A stretch of DNA of 64,000 nt, from contig OY282447.1 of NCBI GenBank assembly GCA_958296165.1, forward strand, positions 2,852,001 through 2,916,000, written 5' to 3'. Position 1 is the first letter of the stretch, and each line of letters begins with the position of its first letter. The notes under the pieces are model-generated. The model saw only the letters and a list, made by a program, of their open reading frames with translations, was not told where the DNA came from and searched no databases. Both the position numbers and the translations under genes were made by a program. This document shows positions 18,435 to 28,085 of the stretch, one piece after another. Source of the stretch: an uncultured Pseudomonadales bacterium (GTDB taxonomy: Bacteria; Pseudomonadota; Gammaproteobacteria; Pseudomonadales; Azotimanducaceae).

Positions 18435-18830
18435 GCGGCATGCTGAGGTCGCCGCCGTGCGGTGCTGGTCGCCGCGGCGGCATCACTGGCGCAGAACCGC
18501 GACGATGCGGAATCCGCGTGGCGGCGGGCCGCCGAGGCAGGGCAGGCGCTGCGCGTCGAGAGGGCGCGGCGGGACTTGCTCGAACGGCGCCTGCGGCTTT
18601 CGGACATCGCCCACGCACGGACGCCGAACACGCTCTACGCCTCCACGCCGTCGCCGGCGGACGAGGACGCGTCCTGCCCGGTACCCGTCGAGACGAGAAA
18701 CCGTCTGCTGCGCGAGCGCCGCGAGACCCCCTGGCGGCAGGACGTTCGACGCGTCTTCGACAGGCGGGCGGGTGGCGTTCGTACCGTTCGGTCCGGTCGC
18801 GCCGCTTCCACGTGCCGCTCTTCTGGTCGG
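18435..18830 (+). pseudogene. Degenerate N-terminal remnant of the large secreted protein (third unit)
   Basis: The translation from about 18456 reads VLVAAAASLAQNRDDAESAW, then ERRLRLSDIAHARTPNTLYA, then CPVPVETRN. It aligns with the signal-peptide and N-terminal region of the two large proteins (AQNRDDAESAWRQAAQ and IAHARMPDTLYASTP). Similarity fades just after the first VPLF of the beta repeat. Unlike the identical 5' blocks of units A and B, it differs at many positions, so it is an older or unconverted copy. Confidence 0.8.
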
Positions 18831-18969
18831 GGACCGCGTCCGTGGAGAGACCGTGGAAACGTCGCTCGGACCGAAACTCGACGGCTCTGCCCATGCATGT
18901 GCTTCATCGGCCGCGCTCGCCGGCAAAAGGGGACATTTCTACTTTGCGTTGACAAAGGTGCAATTACGG

Positions 18970-18999
18970 TTGTCAGTAACACGGTCCCCCTGCTATGTT
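18970..18999 (+). promoter_or_regulatory. Possible promoter for the RES/Xre pair
   Basis: TTGTCA at 18970-18975, then an 18-bp spacer, then TATGTT at 18994-18999 with an extended -10 TGC. This would put transcription initiation near 19005, favouring the ATG at 19007 as the antitoxin start with almost no leader. An alternative -35, TTGACA, lies at 18949-18954 but lacks a good partner. Confidence 0.3.
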
Positions 19000-19006
19000 G
19001 CGGCGC

Positions 19007-19294
19007 ATGTCCTTCTCGCAACGCATTGACAAGCTGTTCGGCGTCGGTCAAGACCTTGACCAAGCTGTCGAGCCGCCTGACCTCAGCAAGGAGGTTGCTG
19101 ACTCCTTGGCGCGATTCGGCATCAGCGTCGCCGAGAAACCGGGTCCCGCCGCAGCGGCCGTTCGCGCTTGGCTCGACACCCCGAATCCCACCTTTGGCGG
19201 ATGTTGCCCGCGTGCCTTCCTTAATGGCACCGACGACCAGAAGGCCTTCCTTGATGGCGTCCTGTCCTCGCTCGAAGACGGCGCGTTCTCTTGA
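19007..19294 (+). CDS. Antitoxin with MbcA/ParS/Xre toxin-binding domain (DUF2384-like)
   Basis: A 95-residue protein (99 if the ATG at 18995 is used) ending LDTPNPTFGGCCPRAFLNG then LSSLEDGAFS. This is the standard pattern of the toxin-binding domain in Xre/MbcA antitoxins (PNPxFGGxxPxxFL...G). It lacks a recognisable N-terminal helix-turn-helix, so it is a stand-alone toxin-binding domain like MbcA. Its stop overlaps the toxin start as TTGA (19291-19294). The product should neutralise the RES toxin and may co-repress the pair. Confidence 0.8.
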   Translation: MSFSQRIDKLFGVGQDLDQAVEPPDLSKEVADSLARFGISVAEKPGPAAAAVRAWLDTPNPTFGGCCPRAFLNGTDDQKAFLDGVLSSLEDGAFS

Positions 19295-19875
19295 GGCCCG
19301 CACAGCTCGGTCGCCTTGATCCTTGGTACAGCGCCGCGCCGTCCGGCGTTGCTAAGCCTAATTACCGGCCATCGTCCCGCGCCCGGAACCGTTTCAACGA
19401 CGGTGCCGGCGGCTTTGCGCTTCGCTACTTGGCCCCCAACCCGGCTATCGCGCTGCTGGAAGTGGGCGCTCTCTACGGTGCCTACGCGACTGGCTTCGTC
19501 GCCGGGCCGCCTGCGCGGCGATGGACCGTCTTCCGCTACAAGATCACCCGGCACATAGATGTCGTGGACTTCACCAATCCCGCGGGCCGCACTAACGCTC
19601 CCACGACCGTACAGGAACTGACTGGCGACTGGCTCGGCTACCACCACCGCAGCATGGGGACCTCCGCAAGCCCGCCCCCAGTGCGAAACGGCTCTGACCC
19701 GCGCGCCCCGACACAGCGCCTCGCCAACACCATCTATTCATCGACTTCATTGCCAAAAGCCGACGGCTTCCTCGCCCCTTCGGCCAAGATTCCTTTGACC
19801 GCAAACCTCGTCCTATTCTACGACAGGACATCCAGTTGCCTGAAACTCACCGGTTCCGATCACGTCGTTCTATAG
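19291..19875 (+). CDS. RES-domain toxin (NAD+-degrading family)
   Basis: A 194-residue protein starting at a TTG that overlaps the antitoxin stop. It carries RARNRFNDGAGGFALRYLAP and NPAIALLEVGALYG, corresponding to the conserved Arg, Tyr and Glu positions of RES proteins (GRFNxxG...LYLA...ALxE). Known RES toxins such as MbcT and ParT act on NAD+ (phosphorolysis) or ADP-ribosylate targets. With the upstream DUF2384-like gene it forms a standard type II toxin-antitoxin pair. The pair lies between the two surviving ends of the decayed third cytochrome/DUF1501 unit. Confidence 0.82.
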   Translation: MRPAQLGRLDPWYSAAPSGVAKPNYRPSSRARNRFNDGAGGFALRYLAPNPAIALLEVGALYGAYATGFVAGPPARRWTVFRYKITRHIDVVDFTNPAGRTNAPTTVQELTGDWLGYHHRSMGTSASPPPVRNGSDPRAPTQRLANTIYSSTSLPKADGFLAPSAKIPLTANLVLFYDRTSSCLKLTGSDHVVL

Positions 19876-19989
19876 CTGCGGATCGCAGTCGCTGTCCCAC
19901 CACGAATGGAGTTGCGCGATAGTTGGCCATGTCTTGTGTGGCTATGCTGGCTGGCGCTTCGCTCCGGGGGGCTTGGGCGAACTGAGTGG

Positions 19990-20177
19990 CCGGCGAGACG
20001 GACATCCATTTCGCACACAAGATCACCCGAGGACCCTGCGCCGCGACGACGCGAACGGCACGAACATCTACCAGAAGCACTTCGACTAGGCGCTGTGCCG
20101 CATCTGGGCACTGAGGACTCGCCCGGCGACCGCAGCTTCCTGTAAACAGCGCGGAGGACTTCCGGTTCTTCGGGTAG
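19990..20177 (+). pseudogene. Degenerate C-terminal remnant of a DUF1501 gene (third unit)
   Basis: The DNA still spells the end of DUF1501: GETDIHFAHKIT, then RTLRRDDANGTNIYQKHFD, then an in-frame TAG, indels, and finally the terminal FRFFG codons (TTCCGGTTCTTCGGGTAG) at 20160-20177. It matches the last ~65 codons of the genes at 15617 and 26098. Several stops and frame changes show it is dead. Confidence 0.8.
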
Positions 20178-20566
20178 GGCCTTGAGAGCCGCATGAGCGC
20201 TCGGATGGCGATGCTGGATCTTTGGGGTTCAGAGAGTGCGCAGTTCCTTCGCACGCGAATGCGCATGTGTGGAACGAACTCCACGACCGAACGGCACCGG
20301 ACGCCGCCAGGACAGGCCCTCGCAGAGGTGCGAATCCCAACGTAGATGGCAGCGTGATGCCACCTTGCGTCGTCGCAACCGTGATGCAACTTGCGCTGGG
20401 GTCAGGACGATTTGCCGCTGCATTGGGTTGCGTCGCCGGCTGCAAAACAGCAGGAAATCGCCGGGATGCCGGGAGTCGAAGTTGGGAATGTGGACGAAGC
20501 GGCGGACAGACTGTGGAAGTGTGGCGGTGCTTCCTTTACAGCCGTGGGCGTACTGCGATTGCAGGG
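20178..20566. other. 389-bp stretch without a recognisable gene
   Basis: Short frames exist on both strands but none has a family pattern, a good start signal or codon use like its neighbours. It is probably eroded sequence between the third-unit remnant and the small minus-strand gene. Confidence 0.4.
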
Positions 20567-20848
20567 TCAAGAACCTGCTGCGGCAGGCACTTTGTGCGCC
20601 GGCGTCTCCAACTGAGCGGACGTAACACGGCCTTGGGCATCCGTCTCCAAGTTGACCTTGATGCCGACGCGGAGGCCGATCTCGTCAGGCTGCTGGCCGC
20701 GATACCCTTGGAGCTTGTCGAGAGTGAAGGGTATCCTCACGTCATTGTTGGACCGCACTTCGCACAACCCGAAGTCGTTGATGCGGGAGATCGAGCCGGT
20801 GATGACGTTGTGGGCGGTGGGCATGTCGCTGGACTTGGCGTCCCTCAT
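20567..20848 (-). CDS. Small hypothetical protein, possible S1/cold-shock-like beta barrel
   Basis: The ATG at 20848 has AAGGA eight bases upstream and yields 93 residues: AHNVITGSISRINDFGLCEV, then VRIPFTLDKLQGYRGQQPDE, then VGIKVNLETDAQGRVTSAQL. The GxIxxxxDFGxxEV and GxxVxFxxD-like periodicity resembles small OB-fold (S1 or cold-shock) proteins, but I cannot assign a family. An internal ATG at 20824 would give 85 residues. It is transcribed away from the unit B large gene. Confidence 0.6.
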   Translation of the reverse strand: MRDAKSSDMPTAHNVITGSISRINDFGLCEVRSNNDVRIPFTLDKLQGYRGQQPDEIGLRVGIKVNLETDAQGRVTSAQLETPAHKVPAAAGS

Positions 20849-21008
20849 GTCGAGAGTCCTTGTCCGGGTGCCGAGTGAGAAACATAACACCTTCGCCCCG
20901 CTTTCTGCTCTCCACTTCGCGAGGGTTCCGTTGCCCGCCCGCCGCATTTGCCTGCTTGGCGGCCATGCGGTAGGGTGGGGAACGCCTGCTCGTAGGCGAG
21001 GGGAGGTC

Positions 21009-23470
21009 GCAGCCACATGGCGGGCACGCCGCATATTGCCGCCTGCAGGCACAACGGCATCCGAGCCGTGCTGCTTGCGGCGTTGGCGCTCCTCGCCACG
21101 CCCGGTGCTCTCGCGCAGAACCGCGACGATGCGGAGTCCGCGTGGCGGCAGGCCGCCCAGGCGGCGCAGGCGCAGCGCGCCGAACGGGAGCGTCGGGCGC
21201 TGCGCGAACGGCGCCTGCGGCGGATCTCGGACATCGCCCACGCCCGGATGCCGGACACGCTCTACGCCTCCACGCCGTCGCGCGGGGACGCGGACGTCTC
21301 CTGCCCGGTTCCCGTCGAGACGCGGCGCCGCGCGCTCCGCGAGCATCGCCAGGCGCTGGCGCGGAACGACGCGATGCGCGCGTTCGACCGGCGCGCCGGG
21401 GCCGTTCGCGCGGTCCGGCCGCGACGCGCCGCCGCCGGACCGCCCGCCGCTTCGTCCGCCGGCCTGGAACCCGGCCACGCCGCGCCCGCGACCGCGGCGG
21501 CCGCCGGCGGCGCCAGCCGGCATCTGGTGCCGCTGTTCGCACGGGCGTCCGACCCGCTGCGGCAGGGCTTCGCGCGGGTGGTGAACCGTTCGGACGAGGC
21601 CGGCGAGGTCTCCGTCCTGGCGGTCGACGACGGCGGCAACAGGTTCGGCCCGGTCACGCTGGCCGTGGGCGCCGGCGCGACGGTCCACTTCAACTCCGCC
21701 GACCTGGAGAGCGGCAACCCCGGCAAGGGTCTCTCGGGCGGCGTCGGCGCGCCGGGCGAGGGCGACTGGCGCCTGGAGCTGGAGTCGTCGCTGGACTTCG
21801 AGGCGCACTCGTACCTGCGCACCCGGGACGGCTTCCTCACCGCCATGCACGACCTGGCGCCCGAGTCCGGCGGGACGCACCGCGTGCCGACCTTCAACCC
21901 CGGCAGCAACGACCGGCAGGCGAGCCTGCTGCGCCTCGTCAACGCCGGCGCGGCGGACGTGGAGGCCGTGGTGCGCGGCGTGGACGACCGCGGCGCTCCG
22001 GGCGGCGAAGTGCGCGTCGCCGTTCCCGCCGGCGCGGCGCGGACGCTGTCGGCGGCGCAGCTGGAGTCGGGCGCCGGGCCGGGCGTGGTCGCGGGGGCGC
22101 TGGGCGACGGCGCCGGCAAGTGGCGCCTGGCTGTGACGGCGGACGGGCCGATCCACGCGATGAGCCTGCTCGACAGCCCGACCGGGACGATGACCAACCT
22201 GTCCACCGCGCCGCCGCGCCCGGCCGCCGGCGATCCCCGCCGCGTGCCGCTGTTCCCGCCGGCCGCGGACCCGTTCCGGCAGGGCTTCGTGCGCGTGGCG
22301 AACCGTTCGGACGAGGCCGGCGAGGTCTCGGTGCGGGCCAGCGACGACTCCGGCAGGGACTACGAGGCGGTGACGCTGTCGGTCGGCGCCGACCGGACCG
22401 TCCACTTCAACTCGGACGACCTGGAGCGGGGCAACCCCGCCAAGGGGCTGTCGGCGGGAGTCGGCGCCGGCGAGGGCGACTGGCGCCTCGCGCTGCGCTC
22501 GGACCTGGACATCGACGTGCTGGCCTACGTCCGCACCGCGGACGGCTTCCTGACCAGCATGCACGACCTCGCGCCGGCCAGCGGCGGCGAGCATCTGGTG
22601 GCGACGTTCAACCCCGGCAGCAACGACCGCCAGGCGAGCCTGCTGCGCCTGGTCAACGACGGCGCCGCGGCGGCCAGCGTGACCATAGCGGGGGTGGACG
22701 ACCGCGGCGCGCCCGGCCGCTCCGCGGTGTCGGCGACGGTGCCGGCGGGCCGCTCGCTCACGCTGTCGGCGGCGCAGCTGGAGAGCGGCGAGGGGAGCGG
22801 CATCGTCGGCGGCGCCCTGGGCGACGGCGCCGGCAAGTGGCGGCTGGCCGTCGCCTCGGACCGGCCCGTCCGGGCGATGAGCCTGCTGCGCAGCCCGACC
22901 GGCCACCTGGCCAACCTCTCGACGGCGCCGAACGGCGCGGCGGGCGGGACGGCGGCGGAGTTCTTCGCGGCGCGGGTGTCCCCGGTGGTGCAGGCCAAGT
23001 GCGTGAACTGCCACGTCGAGGGCGGCGTCTCCGGCAGCACGCGGCTGGTGTTCGTCCGGTCGGAGAACGCGGACCACCTGGCGCTGAACCGGCAGGCGTT
23101 CGAGGACTTCCTGGCGGAGGCGGAGGACGGCGCGGAGCTGATCCTGAACAAGATCCAGGGCGTGGCGCACGGCGGCGGGGTGCAGGCGGCGGCCGGCACG
23201 GAGGACTACGCGAGCATCGAGCGCTACCTGGAACTGATCGGCGGGGAGTCCGCGGCGGCGGCCCTGACGCCGGCGACGCTGTTCGACGGGGTGGCGATGG
23301 CGCCGGCGTGGAAGACGCTTTGGCGGGCGGCGATCGTGTTCGCCGGACGGCTGCCGACGGAGGCGGAGTACGCGCGTGCGGAGCGGGGGCCGGCGGGCCT
23401 GCGCGAGGCGATTCGGGGCGTGATGGAGGGGCCGGGCTTCCACGACTTCCTGATCCGCGCCGCCAACGAC
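21009..23470 (+). repeat. Large direct repeat, copy B (about 2.46 kb)
   Basis: Partner of 10385-12846, at an offset of 10,624 bp with no difference noticed. Flanking DNA differs on the left. On the right the two genes remain homologous but diverged. This suggests recent gene conversion or recombination confined to the 5' half of the gene. Confidence 0.9.
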
Positions 23471-26063
23471 CGGCTGCTGACCGACAAGCTGCTAGGGCAT
23501 GCCATCGGCGAGGGCCCTCAGTTTCCGAACTTGGCCAATGCGCAGCACGAATTGCTAATGGCGGGCGACGAATCCGCGCACGGAATATGGGCACAGCGGA
23601 CCCAGTTCGGGTTCGCGCGGGCGCCGCTGGAGCTGATCGCCCACGTGGCGCACAACGACCTGCCCTACACCGAGATCCTCACCGCCGACTACGTCATGGC
23701 CAATCCGCCGGCGGACGCAGCATATGGAGGCGGCGCCGCGTTCGACGACGCCGCCGACGCGCTGGAGTTCAAGCCGTCGCAGATCGTGGACTACTACCGA
23801 CAGGACGATTCCGTCGTCACCGAATTCACCCAGGCGTTCGGCACCCACGTGACCGATCCCGGCAATCTGAGGACCGACTGGCCCCACGCGGGGATCCTCA
23901 ACACGCTGGTCTTCCTGAGCCGCTACCCCACCACGCCGACCAACCGCAATCGGGCGCGGTCGCGCTGGACCTACTACCACTTCCTCGGCCTCGACGTGGA
24001 GAAGTCCGCGTCGCGCACCACGGACCCGGCGGCGCTGGCGGACACGAACAACCCCACCATGCGCAACCCCGCCTGCACGGTCTGCCACCGCGTCCTCGAT
24101 CCCGTCGCGGGGGCGTTCCAGAACTACGGCGTCGAGGGGCTCTACCGCGACTCATGGGAAGGGCTGGACTCGCTGGACGATCAATACAAAGGGGAGGGTC
24201 CTGGTGGTTGGGAGCAAGTGGAGATCGGCGCGCGAACCGAAGAGGAGAAGCAGACCATTTCGCTCCGCGGTCGATTGATGGCAGGCGGCAACGAAATCGG
24301 CCTGCAGAATGTCAACCCCGCCGAGGGCTACACGAACATCCTAGTCGACAGTTTGACGGTTCGCGACGCCGCCGGCGAAGTGGTCGGGCACTGGGAGCTG
24401 GAGGACATGTGGGGCCAGGACGAACGCGACTGTGGCGGCATATGGGCTGACCTGGGCGTCGACATCTTCTGCCGAGTGGTCGTTTCCGTGGAGGTTCCGA
24501 GGGATGGCGACTACACGGTCGAAGTGGCAGCTTGGATCGGGTGGCAAAGCGAGGAGGCGCAGGGCAAGCCCGGCGCGCTGAGGGTGTGGGCGCCCATGCC
24601 GGACGACTACTACCACGAGGGCGACACCTGGTACCGGGGCATGCGGACGCCGGGCTTCGACGGGCGGGAGGCGCCGAACCCGGACAACAGCGTCCAGTGG
24701 CTGGCGCGGGCGGTCGTCGCCGACTTCGCGGGGCTGCTGCTGGCGTCCAACGCGCAGAGCGCCGAAAACGGAACGGCTGGCGCGCGGGTTCCGCCGCGGC
24801 TTCGGCGGGGGCCGGCCGTACAACCTGAAGGATCTGCTGGTCGAGATCGTCCTGTCCAGGTGGGCGCGCGCCGAATCGACGGCGGACGGCGATCCGGTGC
24901 GGCTGGCGGCGCTGCGCGACGCCGGCATGGAGCGCCTGCTGACGCCGGAGGAACTGGCGTCGAAGACGGCCGCGGCCACGGGCGTGGAGTTGGGCAGGCA
25001 GCTGCCGAACCCGCACACGGGACTGACTTGGCCCAGTCACCTCCGGGACGACGGCGTTCGCCTCCTCTACGGAGGCATCGACTCGGACGGCGTGACCGAG
25101 CGGGCCGGCGACATGACCGCGACGATGGCGGGGGTGGCCCAGAATCATGCGGCGCAGCTGGCTGGCGCGATCGTGCTGCGCGAGCTGCACCTTCTGCCCG
25201 CGGGGCAACGGCGGCTATTCAGGCACGTGGAGCTCGCCACCACGCCGGCCAGCGAGTTCGGCGCCGCGTTCGAGATCGAGGCGGCGTCTTGGAACGACAG
25301 GGAGACGGTGTCCGTGCAGGGGCACCTGACGGCGGGCGATGTCGTCGCACGGCTGAGCTACGTCAACGACCACTGGGAGGAGGACCTGCCCGACTACAAC
25401 CTGCGGCTGGACCGGCTCGAGTTGCGGGACGCCGCCGGCCGCGTGGTAACGACGCACGAGCTCGAGGACCTAGGCGAGGTCGAGTGCGGCGGCAAGGAAT
25501 GGAGCGAGGGAAGCGAGGACCCGGATCACTATGTCTTCTATTGCGACGGCACGCTCGAAGTGCCTTTGACCGTCCCGGCCGACGGCCGCTACTCCGTCGT
25601 CGTCGCCGCCTGGGCGGAACATGGTGACGAGAGGCTGGCGGAGCTGCAGATCCTCGTGGAGTCCGACACTGAGCGCTCCGCCGGTGCCGCCGCCATCCGC
25701 AAGCAGCTCGCGGGCCTGCATCGGGATCTGCTCGGCGTCGCCAGGCCGGATTCGGCCGACGTGGACGAGGCTTTCCGGCTTTTCGTGGAAGTCTGGCGCC
25801 GCAAGCGCGAGGCCGGCGAGGAAGGCCACATCTGCTGGCCCGCCCATTGCGGATGGGGAGGCGACTTGCGCTTCTTCGAGGGCATCGACGGCGCGCCGTC
25901 CTTGGTGTGGGTGGAGAACGAATACGGCGATTATTGGGATTGGGATCACGATGCCGTCGGGGAATGGCTCGATGACAAGGTGGCCGATCCCAACCACGCG
26001 TCGCGCACTTGGGCCGTCGTTCTGGCGTACCTGATGACCGACCACCGGTATCTCTACCTGTGA
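21017..26063 (+). pseudogene. Large secreted multi-domain CxxCH protein (unit B), frameshifted late
   Basis: It has the same signal peptide, tandem beta repeats and CVNCH as unit A (identical up to 23470), then diverged sequence including CTVCHRVLDPVAGAFQNYGVEG. The first carbohydrate-binding-like module differs strongly from that of unit A. Near 24764-24768 GAAAACGG replaces GAAACGG of unit A. The extra A throws the frame, and the initial frame stops at 25627. The ancestral frame resumes (RLAALRDAGMERLLTPEELA) and reaches TGA 26061-26063 with an intact C-terminus ending LMTDHRYLYL. Compared with unit A it also lacks 31 codons (the segment with FWWPAILG), lost between CGCCGAC repeats. A base-calling error in the A run cannot be excluded. 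Confidence 0.8.
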
Positions 26064-26097
26064 ACGCCCGGACTGGAATCGCCGGAGGACTTCCGCG

Positions 26098-27405
26098 ATG
26101 AGGCGACGGGCGCTGCTCAAGGGGCTGGCCGCAGCGGCGGCCGGCGGCATGGCGGGCTTCCGGCTGCCCCTGGCCAACGCGGCGGACCACGCCGGCAAGT
26201 TCTTCGCGTTCGTGCAGGCCGAAGGCGGATGGGACCCCACCAGCTTCTGCGACCCCAAGACGAACGCCGCCGGCGAGCCGGAGATCAACCACTGGGCGAG
26301 GGAAGGCGAGATCCGCCAGGCCGGCAACCTGCCCTACGCCCCCTTCGCCCGCAACGCCGCCTTCTTCGAGAAGTACCACCGCCGCATGCTGGTGGTCAAC
26401 GGCGTGGACGCGCAGACCAACTCCCACACCGTGGGCGTGGTCCACAACTGGAGCGGCCGCAACTCGGAGGGGTATCCGAGCATGACGGCGCTCCTGGCCG
26501 CCCGCTACGCGCCGGACGGCGCGGTGCCCTACCTCAGCTTCGGCGGGTTCTCCGCCACCGGCGGCGTCGCCCGCTTTACGCGGATGTACGGCGCCGACGA
26601 GATTCTGTCGATCGCCTATCCGAACCGGGATCCTTGGGCGGACGACGGAGGAGGCTACCTGCTGGCGGCGGATTGGGAGCTGGTCGCGCAACGGCGAGCG
26701 GAGACGATGGCGCGCCTGGCGTCCGCGCCGGGGCTGCTGCCGCGGGCGGCGCGCAACCGCCGCCACCACCGGTCGTCGCTGGCGCCGGCGGCGGCCGAAG
26801 GCCTGAAGCGGTTCGCCGACGCGCTGCCGCCCGAGGACGAGTTCCAGCAGCCGGAGGAATACACGAGCAGCGTATCGGGCACTTGGAGCAACGAGTTGCG
26901 GCGCCAGGCGCAGCTGGCGGTGCTGGCGTTCAAGACCGGCGCGGGAGTGAGCGCGGATCTGTGGATGGGCAACTTCGACACGCATCGCACACACGACGCC
27001 GACCACGAGTGGCTGCTGGGTGCGCTGACGGACTCGGTGGACTTCCTGTGGGACTACGCCGAGCAGCACGGCGTTGCCGACCGGCTGGTGGTGGTGATCG
27101 GCTCGGACTTCGGGCGCACCAACCACTACAATGCGGAGGGCGGCAAGGACCACTGGCCCATCGGCAGCTACGTCGTGATGGAGAAGAACCAGCCCTGGAC
27201 GAACCGCGTGGTCGGCGAGACGGACGGCCTGCACTTCGCGCAGAAGATCAACCCGAGCACCCTGCGGCGCGACGACGCGAACGGCACGATCATCTACCCG
27301 AAGCACTTCCACAAGGCGCTGCGCCGCTACCTGGGCATCGAGGACTCGCCCGGCGCCCGCCGCTTCCCGTTCAACGGCACGGAGGATTTCAGGTTCTTCG
27401 GGTAG
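26098..27405 (+). CDS. DUF1501 family protein (unit B)
   Basis: A 435-residue paralogue of the 15617-16918 product with the same leader (MRRRALLKGLAAAAAGGMAG), HTVGVVHNWSGRN, DFGRTNHYNAEGGKDHW and YPKHFHKALRRYLGIEDSPG. It begins 34 bp after the unit B large gene, with GGAGG before the ATG, keeping the two-gene arrangement. Differences from unit A cluster between about residues 170 and 285. The frame is intact even though its upstream partner is frameshifted. Function is inferred only from the pairing. Confidence 0.88.
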   Translation: MRRRALLKGLAAAAAGGMAGFRLPLANAADHAGKFFAFVQAEGGWDPTSFCDPKTNAAGEPEINHWAREGEIRQAGNLPYAPFARNAAFFEKYHRRMLVVNGVDAQTNSHTVGVVHNWSGRNSEGYPSMTALLAARYAPDGAVPYLSFGGFSATGGVARFTRMYGADEILSIAYPNRDPWADDGGGYLLAADWELVAQRRAETMARLASAPGLLPRAARNRRHHRSSLAPAAAEGLKRFADALPPEDEFQQPEEYTSSVSGTWSNELRRQAQLAVLAFKTGAGVSADLWMGNFDTHRTHDADHEWLLGALTDSVDFLWDYAEQHGVADRLVVVIGSDFGRTNHYNAEGGKDHWPIGSYVVMEKNQPWTNRVVGETDGLHFAQKINPSTLRRDDANGTIIYPKHFHKALRRYLGIEDSPGARRFPFNGTEDFRFFG

Positions 27406-27694
27406 GGTTTGGAGGAGAGAGCGTCGCGTGCGCCGATCACCGCCACGCATCGGATGCATCGGCCTCGTGCAAAAGTGAGCGCTCGCCAGCCGGGTCGGGC
27501 ACTCCCAGACTGCGAAGCATCGACAAGCCACCGCCGGTTGTTGGTTTACAGCAGGAACGGAAGTAGTGTCGTACCTACCAAGGGGGAACACGGAGACTGA
27601 AGGCTGCTGCTGGCAATGCCAGAGGCCGCCGCCATCGATTTCGACCCGCCTCGGTTGGAGGCCGGGATGTATCGACCCGCAGACTTGTCGTGAC
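27406..27694. other. 289-bp intergenic stretch after unit B
   Basis: The first ~30 bases repeat the tail following unit A (GGAGAGAGCGTCG). Beyond that I see no gene, terminator or repeat. Confidence 0.4.
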
Positions 27695-27830
27695 GTGTAC
27701 TTGCTCGACACGAACGTCGTCTCCGAGCTCAGCAAGGCGAACAAAGCCGATCGCAATGTGATCGCTTGGGCGAAACACGCACCAGCTTGCGCGTTGTTCG
27801 TATCGGCAATCGCGGGGACGGGCGTTGAGA
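27695..27830 (+). pseudogene. VapC-like PIN-domain toxin, N-terminal fragment only
   Basis: A GTG at 27695 opens VYLLDTNVVSELSKANKADR then NVIAWAKHAPACALFVSAIA. This is the first ~45 residues of a VapC PIN domain with the conserved DTNVVSE acid. The sequence then leaves the family (GTGVETLKPLGTL) and stops at 27869-27871, so more than half the domain, including the later acidic residues, is missing. No VapB antitoxin is recognisable upstream. It is inferred to be inactive. Confidence 0.7.
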
Positions 27831-27894
27831 CGCTGAAACCCTTGGGAACGTTAAGCCCGCGACACGTGTGAGATCGAGCGCTGTGTTGGGCAGG

Positions 27895-27955
27895 CCCGCC
27901 AGACGACGCGAACGGCACGATCATCTACTCGAGCACTCACAATGCGCCGCGCCGA
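27895..27955 (+). pseudogene. DUF1501 scrap (fourth copy)
   Basis: The bases from about 27902 spell DDANGTIIY, then diverged residues ending in APRRR. They align with RRDDANGTIIYPKHFHKALR near the end of the DUF1501 genes. Only about 60 bp survive, with no continuing frame. Confidence 0.6.
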
Positions 27956-28085
27956 CGTATGCAACGTATAATCGCGCACGCCATGGAACCCGCCGCCCCG
28001 CTCTGCTGTCGCATCGCAACGCCAACCTAGTCGGCGGGGCCGCTGCGTCTCGCCTTGGCCCTTCGAGACGACACGCGAGAGCAGC

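Noticed and set aside
25363-27924. An 853-codon minus-strand frame opposite the unit B genes
   Set aside because: It is antisense to conserved coding sequence, with low-complexity composition and no recognisable start signal or domain.
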